A stretch of DNA of 49,993 bases, from the NCBI GenBank assembly GCA_009377395.1, contig WHUB01000024.1, positions 1 through 49,993 on the forward strand, read 5' to 3'. The position numbers and the translations under genes are program-made. Under the pieces are notes generated by a model. That model did not search any database. It was not told the DNA's origin and was given only the letters and a program-made list of their open reading frames with translations. Below are positions 16,962-24,117 of this stretch, in pieces (position 1 is the first letter of the stretch; every line of letters begins with the position of its first letter). The stretch is from Actinophytocola sp. Lineage in GTDB: Bacteria; Actinomycetota; Actinomycetes; Mycobacteriales; Pseudonocardiaceae.

Positions 16962-17008
16962 TTGACCATGGCGGTTGCCGGGGCGCATAGTATGGCCGTT
17001 ACGAACGG
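16962..17008 (+). promoter_or_regulatory. promoter and palindromic operator of the TetR gene at 17036
   Basis: CCGTT-ACG-AACGG (16996-17008) is a perfect 5-3-5 inverted repeat, the form of a TetR-family operator. Just upstream, TTGACC (16962) and CATAGT/TAGTAT (16986-16993) form a promoter with about 18 bp spacing, so the operator sits on the transcription start. Confidence 0.6.
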
Positions 17009-17035
17009 TGTTCATCGACGTGGCGCGCGACGAGG

Positions 17036-17683
17036 GTGGTCAGGTTGTCGATGGTGACGGGCACCCACTGGGGGCAGCGCGACCGGTTACGGCTCGACAT
17101 CATGGTGGCGGCGCGACAGCGGCTCACCGACGGCGGCTTCATCGCGCTGACCATGCGCGACGTCGCCGAGGACGCCGGGGTCAGCGAGGACACTTTCGCC
17201 TCGTTCTTCCGGGGCGCCGAGGACCTGTTCGCGACGCTGTTCGCGCAGCGACTGGACGACTTCCACGCCGAGATCGCCCCCGCCTGCCGGGTGGCCGAGA
17301 CCGGCGAGCAGGTCATCGCCACCGTCGCGACCGCGTACCTCGACGTCTACCGCGTGTTCGGGCGCGAGCTGAACATCTGGGCGCTGGTGCTCGGCGACCA
17401 TCCCGCCGCCGGCGACATCGCCCGCCCGCTGGTCGAGGCGTCGGAGCGGGTGCTCGCCACGGTGGGAGCGGCTTTGGCGCGCACCGCGAAACGCCCGGTC
17501 ACGCCCGACGAGATGCGGCTGACGCTACCCTTCGTGTGGGCGACCATCACCGGTCTCGCCGAGCACGTCACCGGCGGCAGGCAGCTGCTGCACGCGTGCA
17601 GCTGGGAGCAGCTGCTCGACTTCACGGCCCGCACCCTCGTCGCGGGGCTCGACGCGCGACGCGACCACGAGAGCCAGGAGTGA
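17036..17683 (+). CDS. TetR family transcriptional regulator
   Basis: 215 residues. DIMVAARQRLTDGGFIALTMRDVAEDAGVSEDTFASFFRGAEDLF is the TetR HTH domain, unusual in having DTFASFF where TvYyhF is common. The C-terminal domain (LGDHPAAGDIARPLVEASERVL, then LPFVWATITGLAEHV) is helical. The true start may be the ATG at 17051. Immediately downstream (7 bp) lies an SDR gene, probably its co-transcribed target. The CCGTTACGAACGG palindrome upstream suggests autoregulation. Confidence 0.85.
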   Translation: MVRLSMVTGTHWGQRDRLRLDIMVAARQRLTDGGFIALTMRDVAEDAGVSEDTFASFFRGAEDLFATLFAQRLDDFHAEIAPACRVAETGEQVIATVATAYLDVYRVFGRELNIWALVLGDHPAAGDIARPLVEASERVLATVGAALARTAKRPVTPDEMRLTLPFVWATITGLAEHVTGGRQLLHACSWEQLLDFTARTLVAGLDARRDHESQE

Positions 17684-17690
17684 GCCGATC

Positions 17691-18614
17691 ATGCTGTCCG
17701 CGCTGACCCAGGCGGCGACGGCTGCCGTCAACTGGGCCGTCAACCCCCGGCCCGAGCACGACCCCGACGACCTCGCCGCCGCGGTGCGCGGCAAGAACGT
17801 GCTGGTCACCGGCGCCTCCTACGGGGTGGGCGCCGCGACCGCGCGACTGCTCGCGCAGGCGGGCGCGACGGTGCTGCTCGCGGCGCGCACCGAGGACCGG
17901 CTGGCCACGGTCGCCGAAGAGATCACCGCGACCGGCGGGACGGCGTACTGCTACCCGGCCAACCTCGCCGACCCGGTGGCCGCCGAGGCGCTGGCGGGCA
18001 CCATCCTCGCCGAACACGGCCACGTCGACATCGTGGTCAGCAACGCGGGCAAGTCGATCCGGCGGTCGGTCGAGCTGCAGTACGACCGGTTCCATGACTT
18101 CGAGCGCACCATCGGCGTCAACTACCTCGGACCGGTGCGGATGCTGCTGGCGCTGCTGCCGTCGATGCGGGCGCGCGGGCAGGGTCAGATCATCAACGTC
18201 TCCACCGTCGGCGTCCGGCTCACCCCAGCGCCGCGCTGGGGCGCGTACCAGGCGTCGAAGGGGGCGTTCGACACCTGGCTGCGCGGCATCGCCCCGGAGA
18301 TCGCGGCGGACGGCGTCGCGGTGTCGACGTTCTATCCGTCGGTGATCCACACCAGGATGAGCGCGCCGACGCCGACCCTGCGGCAGCTACCCGGGCTGAG
18401 CTCCGGCGAGGCGGCCGGGGTCGTCGCGCGCGCGATCGTCACCCGGGAACGCGCGATCGGCCCGTGGTGGCTCGGGCCCGCCGAGCTGGGCAGCGTGCTG
18501 CTGGCCGGTCCGGTGTCGTGGGCGCTCGGCGTGCTGTACCGGAACTCCGACGACACGGCGAGCGCGAACGGCGACGCCACCGCCGACACCTCGCACACCA
18601 ATGCCGAGCGGTAG
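17691..18614 (+). CDS. SDR family oxidoreductase
   Basis: 307 residues. After a ~33-residue N-terminal extension, TGASYGVG (40-47) binds NAD(P), with NAG at 118-120, Ser171 (NVSTVG) and the catalytic Y186-x3-K190 (YQASK). The C-terminal ~60 residues include a hydrophobic patch (LGSVLLAGPVSWALGVLY), as in SDRs that associate with membranes or act on lipids. It is the second gene of the TetR unit. The substrate is unknown. The end is 6 bp from the convergent SDR gene. Confidence 0.87.
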   Translation: MLSALTQAATAAVNWAVNPRPEHDPDDLAAAVRGKNVLVTGASYGVGAATARLLAQAGATVLLAARTEDRLATVAEEITATGGTAYCYPANLADPVAAEALAGTILAEHGHVDIVVSNAGKSIRRSVELQYDRFHDFERTIGVNYLGPVRMLLALLPSMRARGQGQIINVSTVGVRLTPAPRWGAYQASKGAFDTWLRGIAPEIAADGVAVSTFYPSVIHTRMSAPTPTLRQLPGLSSGEAAGVVARAIVTRERAIGPWWLGPAELGSVLLAGPVSWALGVLYRNSDDTASANGDATADTSHTNAER

Positions 18615-18620
18615 CCCAGG

Positions 18621-19451
18621 TCAGAACATGAACCCGCCGCCGCAGACGAGGGTCTGACCGCTGACGTAGTCGGACTCGGGGATGCAGAGCAGGTACACGG
18701 CGCCTGCCGCCTCGGACGGTTTCCCGGCGCGGCCGAGCGGGATCATCTGCTTCATCATGGCGAGCACGTCGGGGTTGACGCCGATGTTGATGTCGCGGCC
18801 GCCGATGTTGACGGTGGCACGCTCGTCGGCGGGCGCCTCGGTGAGCCGGGTCTTGATCAGTCCGAACGCGACGGTGTTGACGGTGACGTTGTAGCGGCCC
18901 CATTCCTTGGCCATCGCCTTGGTCAGGCCGGTGACGCCCGCCTTGGCGGCGGCGTAGTTGGCCTGGCCCGCGTTGCCGCCGAGCCCCGCGATCGAGGAGA
19001 TGTTGACGACCTTGCGGCACGGCACCGGCTCGCCCGCGCGCTTCGCCTGCTTCACGGCGGCGGAGATGACCGGCTGCGCGGCGCGCAGGATGCGGAACGG
19101 CGCCTTCAGGTGGACGTCGAGAATGACGTCCCATTGTTCGTCGGTCATCTTCTGGATGATCGAGTCCCAGGAGAAGCCCGCGTTGTTGACGATGATGTCG
19201 ACGCCGCCGAAGTTGTCGACCGCGGTCTGCACGAACCTCCCGGGGAACTCGTCGTCGGTAACGCTGCCGACGCAGGCGACCGCCGTGCCGCCCGCCGCCT
19301 CGATGGCGGCGACGGTGTCCTTGGCCGGTTCGGCGTCGAGATCGTTGACGACGACGCGCGCCCCGTCTGCGGCCAGCTTGAGGGCGATCTCGCGGCCGAT
19401 GCCGCGTCCCGAGCCGGTGACGAGCGCGGACTTGGTGTCGAGCTTACCCAT
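18621..19451 (-). CDS. SDR family dehydrogenase, FabG-like 3-oxoacyl reductase type
   Basis: 276 residues. TGSGRGIG (12-19), NNAG (89-92), Ser152/153 (VNISSIAGLGG) and Y166-x3-K170 (YAAAK) complete the SDR site. FabG-like segments VTVNTVAFGLIKTRL and ESDYVSGQTLVCGGGF are present. It lies 12 bp downstream of two MaoC hydratase genes on the same strand, a set that could carry out hydration and beta-oxidation-type dehydrogenation of an acyl-CoA, plausibly a steroid side chain or ring fragment given the surroundings. That last point is inference. Confidence 0.85.
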   Translation of the reverse strand: MGKLDTKSALVTGSGRGIGREIALKLAADGARVVVNDLDAEPAKDTVAAIEAAGGTAVACVGSVTDDEFPGRFVQTAVDNFGGVDIIVNNAGFSWDSIIQKMTDEQWDVILDVHLKAPFRILRAAQPVISAAVKQAKRAGEPVPCRKVVNISSIAGLGGNAGQANYAAAKAGVTGLTKAMAKEWGRYNVTVNTVAFGLIKTRLTEAPADERATVNIGGRDINIGVNPDVLAMMKQMIPLGRAGKPSEAAGAVYLLCIPESDYVSGQTLVCGGGFMF

Positions 19452-19463
19452 GTCAAGCCTTTC

Positions 19464-19865
19464 TCAGCTGATGTCGACGGTGGCGTCGCCGCGCAGCGTC
19501 ACGGTGCCGTCGGCGAGGGTGACGGTGAGTTCCAGGGTGGCCACGCCGTCGGTGATGTCGGTGACGCGGCCGGTGCAGGTGGGTTCCGCGTACAGCGGGG
19601 TGACGGCGGTGAACCGCACCCGGTAGGAGCGGATCTTGTGTGGCGGCACCCAGTCGGTGAGCAGCCTGCCGAGGTAGGCCATCGAGAGCATGCCCTGGGC
19701 GAAGACGTCGTCGTAGCCGAACTTCTTGGCCACGTCGCTGTCGATGTGGATCGGCATGTGATCGCCGGAGGCACCGGCGAACAGCGCCAGCGTGGCCCGT
19801 GAGATCGGCTCGATCCGCAGCGCCGGCAGCTCGGTGCCCACCGCGATCTCGGTCGTGGTCGTCAT
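19464..19865 (-). CDS. MaoC-like hydratase/dehydratase subunit
   Basis: 133 residues with the R-specific enoyl hydratase signature FAGASGDHMPIHIDSDVAKKFGYDDVFAQGMLSMAYLGRLL (about 29-69), in which the Asp and His form the catalytic pair. This is a single hotdog that normally pairs with a non-catalytic or N-terminal-type hotdog, here encoded by the overlapping upstream gene. The ATG at 19865 overlaps that gene's stop (ATGA). Confidence 0.88.
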   Translation of the reverse strand: MTTTTEIAVGTELPALRIEPISRATLALFAGASGDHMPIHIDSDVAKKFGYDDVFAQGMLSMAYLGRLLTDWVPPHKIRSYRVRFTAVTPLYAEPTCTGRVTDITDGVATLELTVTLADGTVTLRGDATVDIS

Positions 19866-20323
19866 GCCCTCACCTCCGGGTGGCTGATCGCCAGGCTGAA
19901 TGTCGCTTCGGCGACCGGTTCGCCGGTGAGTCGGGTGATGTCGGTGCGTTTGACCAGGAACTGCAGCGCGCCGCCCTTCTTGCTGTAGACGTCGGTGATC
20001 TTCGGCTGCAACATCAGCGTCTCGCCCGCGTAGGCCAGCGAGTGGTAGGTGAAGGACTGCTCACCGTGCAGAATGCGGCCGAGGTCGATGTCCAATTCGG
20101 CGAGAAAGGACAGCGATCCGGGGTCGTCTATTTCGAGACTGAAGAAGAAGGTCGGTGGCACCGGCAGATCCGGGTGCCCCGCCCGCCGTGCCGCCTCGAT
20201 ATCGCTGTAGACCGGGTCCCGCTGGCCGATCGCCTTCGCGAAAAACCGCAGCCTGCCGCGTTCGATCTCGGCCTCGATGGGCCGGAACGGCAGCGCCTTC
20301 GCCTTCTCGGGGTCGATGTGCAT
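19862..20323 (-). CDS. MaoC N-terminal-domain (FAS1-like) dehydratase subunit
   Basis: 153 residues of the FAS1_DH/MaoC_dehydrat_N type: ERGRLRFFAKAIGQRDPVYSDIEAARRAGHPDLPVPPTFFFSLE, then ILHGEQSFTYHSLAYAGETLMLQPKI. It lacks the D-x4-H catalytic motif seen in the neighbour, so the two probably form a heterodimer like HadAB or ChsH-type hydratases. The ATG at 20323 was preferred to a GTG two codons upstream. It heads a three-gene operon with the MaoC and SDR genes. Confidence 0.85.
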   Translation of the reverse strand: MHIDPEKAKALPFRPIEAEIERGRLRFFAKAIGQRDPVYSDIEAARRAGHPDLPVPPTFFFSLEIDDPGSLSFLAELDIDLGRILHGEQSFTYHSLAYAGETLMLQPKITDVYSKKGGALQFLVKRTDITRLTGEPVAEATFSLAISHPEVRA

Positions 20324-20404
20324 ACCCACGCCGTTTCAGTGAGAGAAGTGGCTATCCACTAATTTGAAACGACGCTAGCGCACGCCATTTACTACGGCAA
20401 TTCG
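20324..20404. promoter_or_regulatory. AT-rich intergenic promoter region with inverted repeat
   Basis: This stretch is clearly AT-richer than its surroundings and must hold the promoter of the MaoC operon. AGTGG-CTAT-CCACT (20347-20360) is a perfect inverted repeat about 24 bp upstream of the start and could be a repressor site. It does not match the AACnnGTT core of the KstR boxes elsewhere in the window. Confidence 0.4.
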
Positions 20405-20845
20405 CTATTCCTGTCGCGCAGTCGCCATGGCTCGCTCGGTCTCCCAGAAGGCGCGCATCGAGAGCAGCCGCCCCGCCTCGTCGACGCGGTACACCGCGAC
20501 CAGGTCGGTGTCGACCCGGTAGCCGCCGGGCAGGTGGCTCGTGATGGTGGCGACGTTGGCGACCTCATCACCCGCGGCGTGCGAGTCGTGAACGACGAAG
20601 TCGAACCGCTCCACCGCCGCGATCGCGGTGTCCCAGAAGGCGGCCAGCCCGTCGGCTCCGCGATGCCCTTTGCCCTCCGGGTCGAAACCGGACGGTCCCA
20701 CCGGGTCCTCGACCACGGCGTCGGGCGCGAACAGCTCCAGCCAGCCGTCCCTGTCGCCCGCGTCCGCCGCCCGCATCGACGCCAGCGCGGCCCGCCGCGC
20801 CGGTGGCTGCTCGGCGTTCTCGTCCCAGCACACCCTGACACTCAC
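20405..20845 (-). CDS. SnoaL-like/NTF2-fold protein
   Basis: 146 residues: MRAADAGDRDGWLELFAPDAVVEDPVGPSGFDPEGKGHRGADGLAAFWDTAI is the standard NTF2-like opening, with further strands FVVHDSHAAGDEVANVATI and YRVDTDLVAVYRVDEAGRLLSMRAFWE. Relatives include ketosteroid isomerases and polyketide cyclases. The catalytic Tyr/Asp set of delta5-3-ketosteroid isomerase is not clearly recognisable. Its GTG overlaps the stop of the upstream LLM oxidoreductase (GTGA), so it is read from the KstR-type promoter. Confidence 0.8.
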   Translation of the reverse strand: MSVRVCWDENAEQPPARRAALASMRAADAGDRDGWLELFAPDAVVEDPVGPSGFDPEGKGHRGADGLAAFWDTAIAAVERFDFVVHDSHAAGDEVANVATITSHLPGGYRVDTDLVAVYRVDEAGRLLSMRAFWETERAMATARQE

Positions 20846-21723
20846 GCCGCGACCTCCGAAATCACCTCGTCGGCGAACTTCTTCACCGCGTCCACTTTGG
20901 CCGGGACCGGCGCGGCGAACGGCAGCCCCTCGAACACCCAGGGCATCACCACGGCGTCGGTCACGCCTGCCTCGGCCTGCTCCCGGTACCCGGACGGGCC
21001 GAACCGGTCGACACACACGGCTTGGAACTCGAATGGGTCGTCCGCCCGGCCGTACTCCGCGAGCAGCGCTCGCAGCTTCGCGATGGTGGTGCGCAGCTCG
21101 TCGATGGTCATCATCGCCGACGACCAGCCGTCGCCGTAGCGGGCCGCGCGGCGCAGCGCGGGCCCGGAGTGGCCGCCGACGTAGAACGGCATCCGCTCGC
21201 CCGGTGCCGGGCTCATCCGCAGCTTGCCGAAGTCGAAGAACTCGCCGTGATACTCGACCATCCCGCCGTCGAGGATCAGCCGCAGCACCTCGATCGCCTC
21301 GTCGGTGCGCTTGCCCCTGCGCTCGTACGGCACGCCGCACCAGGCGAACTCCTCCGGCGACCAGCCGACGCCGAGGCCGAGGCCGAACCGGTCGCCGGTC
21401 AGCGCGGCCACCGAGCCGAGCTGCCGCGCCAGCACCACCGGATGCCGCGAGCCCAGCTTGAGCACCGAGGTGTAGAACCGGATCTCGCTGGTCACGGCGG
21501 CCATCGACGTCGCCGCGATCAGGGGATCGACCCACGGCGTCTCGGCGTCCCAGAACCGCCGGCCGTTGGCGGTGTAGGGATAGTCGGCGGAGACCTCCTC
21601 GGAGTAGAACAACGAGTCGGGCAGCACGACCGAGGAGAACCCGTTCTGCTCGGCGGCCACGGCCAGCTCGGCGAGCTGATCGGGCGGGCTGAGCGCGACC
21701 GAGAGGCTGAACTTCATCGGCAT
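20842..21723 (-). CDS. LLM-class flavin/F420-dependent oxidoreductase
   Basis: 293 residues of the luciferase-like TIM barrel: SLSVALSPPDQLAELAVAAEQNGFSSVVLPDSLF, then RFGLGLGVGWSPEEFAWCGVPYERRGKRTDEAIEVLR and PFYVGGHSGPALRRAARYGDGW, typical of mycobacterial-type F420 enzymes. KstR-regulated members occur in mycobacterial cholesterol loci. The ATG at 21723 lies 6 nt after a TATAGT -10 box, so the mRNA is probably leaderless. The KstR-type box at 21732 overlaps that box. Confidence 0.87.
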   Translation of the reverse strand: MPMKFSLSVALSPPDQLAELAVAAEQNGFSSVVLPDSLFYSEEVSADYPYTANGRRFWDAETPWVDPLIAATSMAAVTSEIRFYTSVLKLGSRHPVVLARQLGSVAALTGDRFGLGLGVGWSPEEFAWCGVPYERRGKRTDEAIEVLRLILDGGMVEYHGEFFDFGKLRMSPAPGERMPFYVGGHSGPALRRAARYGDGWSSAMMTIDELRTTIAKLRALLAEYGRADDPFEFQAVCVDRFGPSGYREQAEAGVTDAVVMPWVFEGLPFAAPVPAKVDAVKKFADEVISEVAA

Positions 21724-21731
21724 GGCAAAAC

Positions 21732-21745
21732 TATAACGTGTTCTA
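21732..21745. promoter_or_regulatory. KstR-type operator overlapping two divergent promoters
   Basis: TATAACGTGTTCTA matches the published KstR pattern TnnAACnnGTTnnA at all fixed positions. On the - strand it overlaps the TATAGT -10 box of the LLM gene; on the + strand it runs into TAGTAT (21744-21749), a likely -10 for the hydratase operon. A single bound repressor would block both. Confidence 0.8.
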
Positions 21746-21778
21746 GTATCGTCTGGGAAGACGACCGAGGGAGACGCC

Positions 21779-22564
21779 ATGGACGCCGACGCCATCACCA
21801 AGGCCGCCGAGCACCTGCTGGGCGCCTACGACACCGGCGTGCCGGTCGAGCCGATCATCACTGGCTTTCCCGACGCCGACCTCACCGACGCCTACCGCAT
21901 CCAGCAGGAACAGGTGCGCCGCTGGGTCGAGGCGGGCGATCAGATCAAGGGCCACAAGGTCGGCCTGTCCTCGCAGGCCATGCAGCGTCAGATGGGTGTC
22001 CACCAGCCCGACTACGGCCACCTGCTGGCGAACATGTTCCACGCCGAGCACCTGCCGCTCGACGCCACCGGCTACCTGCAACCACGGATCGAGCCGGAGA
22101 TCGCGTTCGTGCTGGGCCGGCCGCTCAGCGGGCCGGGCGTCACGGCCGCCGACGCGATGCGAGCGGTCGAGTTCGTCGTGCCCGCGCTGGAGATCGTGGA
22201 CTCCCGGATCGCCGACTGGCGCATCTCGATCGTCGACACCATCGCCGACAACGCCTCGTCCGGCGGCGTGGTGCTCGGCAGCAAGCCGACCCGGATCACC
22301 GACGCCGACCTGCGCACCGCCGGGTGCTCCTTCCACATCAACGGCGAGCTGCGCGCCACCGGAGCGGGCGGCGCGGTGCTCGGTTCGCCGCTCAACGCGC
22401 TGGTCTGGCTGGCCAACACGGTGGGGCCGCTCGGCATCACGCTCGAACCGGGTCATGTCGTGCTGCCCGGCTCGATGACGCGCGCGGAACCGGTTGAACT
22501 TGGCGACAGTGTGGTGTCGGATATGGGAGAACTAGGCAGCGTCACCGCCGTCCTCGCGCGGTGA
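21779..22564 (+). CDS. hsaE: 2-hydroxypenta-2,4-dienoate hydratase family (HsaE/MhpD-like)
   Basis: 261 residues. GHKVGLSSQAMQRQMGVHQPDYGHLL, RIEPEIAFVLGRPL (the metal-binding EPE) and VEFVVPALEIVDSRIADWRISIVDTIADNASSGGVVLG are the hallmarks of 2-keto-4-pentenoate hydratases. In steroid degradation HsaE hydrates the dienoate left after ring A/B cleavage. The KstR-type box directly upstream supports that assignment over other meta-cleavage pathways. Usually hsaG and hsaF follow; here a ferredoxin and its reductase follow instead. Shine-Dalgarno GAGGGAG precedes the ATG. Confidence 0.8.
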   Translation: MDADAITKAAEHLLGAYDTGVPVEPIITGFPDADLTDAYRIQQEQVRRWVEAGDQIKGHKVGLSSQAMQRQMGVHQPDYGHLLANMFHAEHLPLDATGYLQPRIEPEIAFVLGRPLSGPGVTAADAMRAVEFVVPALEIVDSRIADWRISIVDTIADNASSGGVVLGSKPTRITDADLRTAGCSFHINGELRATGAGGAVLGSPLNALVWLANTVGPLGITLEPGHVVLPGSMTRAEPVELGDSVVSDMGELGSVTAVLAR

Positions 22565-22589
22565 CGACCTGACAGCACGAGGGAGCGGG

Positions 22590-22781
22590 ATGAAGATCCA
22601 CATCGACACCGACGTCTGCACCGGCCACGGCGTCTGCGAGGGACTGCGGCCCGACGTGTTCGAGGTGGGGGACGACGGCATCGTGCACCTGCTCACCGAG
22701 GAGTTCACCGAGGCGGACAGGGCAGACCTGGAGGACGCCGTCGACCAGTGCCCCACACAGGCGTTGCGGCTGGAAGGCTGA
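22590..22781 (+). CDS. ferredoxin, 3Fe-4S type (C-x2-H-x2-C)
   Basis: 63 residues with C10-TGHGV-C16 and C54-P. His13 replaces the second cysteine of a 4Fe-4S motif, the form seen in actinobacterial ferredoxins that serve cytochromes P450 (FdxD and relatives). It lies 25 bp after the hydratase gene and 4 bp before a ferredoxin reductase, so the two probably form an electron chain. The oxygenase they serve is not in the window. Confidence 0.88.
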   Translation: MKIHIDTDVCTGHGVCEGLRPDVFEVGDDGIVHLLTEEFTEADRADLEDAVDQCPTQALRLEG

Positions 22782-22785
22782 CCGA

Positions 22786-23973
22786 GTGTCACGTCTTGTT
22801 GTCGTCGGCGCGTCGCTGGCGGGACTGCGGGCGGTCGAGTCGGCGCGGCGGGCCGGGTTCACCGGCGCGATCACGCTGCTCGGCGCGGAGGAGCATCTGC
22901 CCTACGACCGGCCGCCGCTGTCGAAGGAGTTCCTGACCGGGGACGACGCGCCCAAGCACTTCCGCACCGAGGACGCGCTGCGCACCGACCTCGACGTCGA
23001 CCTGCGGCTCGGCACCCCGGCGACCGGCCTCGACCCCGAGCAGCGGGTGGTGCACGCGGGCGGCGACGCGGTGCCGTACACTGCGGCCGTGCTCGCCACC
23101 GGGACCGCAGCCCGGACATTGCCCGGGCTGCCCGCGCTCGCGGGGCTGCACACGCTGCGCACGCTGGACGACGCCCGCGCGCTGCGGACCGCGATCCTGC
23201 CCGGCAGCCGGGTGGTCATCGTCGGCGCCGGGTTCATCGGCTCGGAGCTGGCCTGTTCCGCCCGCCGCCGGGGTGCCGAGGTGACGCTGGTCGAGGCGGC
23301 TCCGGTGCCGTTCGCCGCGGCGGTCGGCGCGGAGCTGGCGCCCGCGGTCGCCGCCCTGCACACTCGCCACGGCACGGACCTGCGGTGCGGCGTGACGGTC
23401 ACCGGCATCGACGGCGAGGACCGGGTGCGGGCGGTGCGGCTCGGCGACGGCACCGCGCTGTCCGCCGACATCGTGGTCGTCGGGGTGGGCGCGGCACCGG
23501 TCACCGGCTGGCTCGACGGGTCCGGGCTCAAGCTCGACAACGGCATCGTCTGTGACGAGACCCTGGCGAGCAGCGCTCCCGGCGTGTACGCGGCCGGCGA
23601 CGTGGCGCGGTGGTTCAACCCGCTGTTCGGCGAGACCATGCGGTTGGAGCACTGGACGTCGGCGGCCGAGCAGGGCATTCTCGCCGCCCGCAACGCCATT
23701 GACCCGGCCGCGGCGACCCCGTGCACGCTGGTGCCGTATTTCTGGTCCGACCTCTACGACAGCCGGGTGCAGTTCGTGGGCTTGCCGACCTCCGACGAGG
23801 TGCGGGTGGTCGCGGGCGGTGCCGGCGAGGAGTCGCTGCTCGCGCTGTACCGCAGGGGCGACCGGCTCATTGGCGCGCTCGGCATCGAACAACGGCGGCC
23901 GGTGCTGCGCATGCGCGCTCTCATCGGCAAGCGGACGAGCTGGCAGGACGCCCTCGCCGCCGCGACGTCCTGA
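22786..23973 (+). CDS. FAD-dependent NAD(P)H:ferredoxin reductase
   Basis: 395 residues. VVVGASLAGLRAVESARRAGF binds FAD, PYDRPPLSKEFL is the class signature, VVIVGAGFIGSELACSARRRGAEVTLVE binds NAD(P)H, and GVYAAGDVARWFNP is the second FAD contact. The C-terminal reductase domain (VPYFWSDLYDSRVQFVG) is that of oxygenase-coupled ferredoxin reductases. It starts 4 bp after the ferredoxin gene with GTG and is presumably its redox partner in the KstR-controlled operon. Confidence 0.92.
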   Translation: MSRLVVVGASLAGLRAVESARRAGFTGAITLLGAEEHLPYDRPPLSKEFLTGDDAPKHFRTEDALRTDLDVDLRLGTPATGLDPEQRVVHAGGDAVPYTAAVLATGTAARTLPGLPALAGLHTLRTLDDARALRTAILPGSRVVIVGAGFIGSELACSARRRGAEVTLVEAAPVPFAAAVGAELAPAVAALHTRHGTDLRCGVTVTGIDGEDRVRAVRLGDGTALSADIVVVGVGAAPVTGWLDGSGLKLDNGIVCDETLASSAPGVYAAGDVARWFNPLFGETMRLEHWTSAAEQGILAARNAIDPAAATPCTLVPYFWSDLYDSRVQFVGLPTSDEVRVVAGGAGEESLLALYRRGDRLIGALGIEQRRPVLRMRALIGKRTSWQDALAAATS

Positions 23974-23994
23974 ACGTCGAACTCAGCGGCTTGA

Positions 23995-24112
23995 ACGCAG
24001 GACACAGCGGTCTGAACGTGGGACACGACGTCGTGTCCCACACCCACGCCGTCGTGTCCTGCGTTCCCGCCGTCGTGTCCTGCATTCCTGCCCCCGTGTT
24101 CTGCGTTCGCGG
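23995..24112. repeat. intergenic palindromic repeat cluster (GTCGTGTCCTGC family)
   Basis: A 24-bp perfect palindrome at 24018-24041 (arm GTGGGACACGAC) is flanked by GAACGCAGGACACAG on its left and by GTCGTGTCCTGCGTTC (24051), GTCGTGTCCTGCATTC (24072) and CCCGTGTTCTGCGTTCG (about 24094) on its right. It lies between convergent genes (ferredoxin reductase and mceF) and probably serves as a bidirectional 3'-end structure. The unit is the same as at 7570-7683. Confidence 0.8.
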
Positions 24113-24117
24113 CGGCG

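Noticed and set aside
20347-20360. AGTGG-CTAT-CCACT as a KstR or KstR2 site
   Set aside because: It has neither the AACnnGTT core nor a CAAG-CTTG core; it is kept only as an unnamed inverted repeat.
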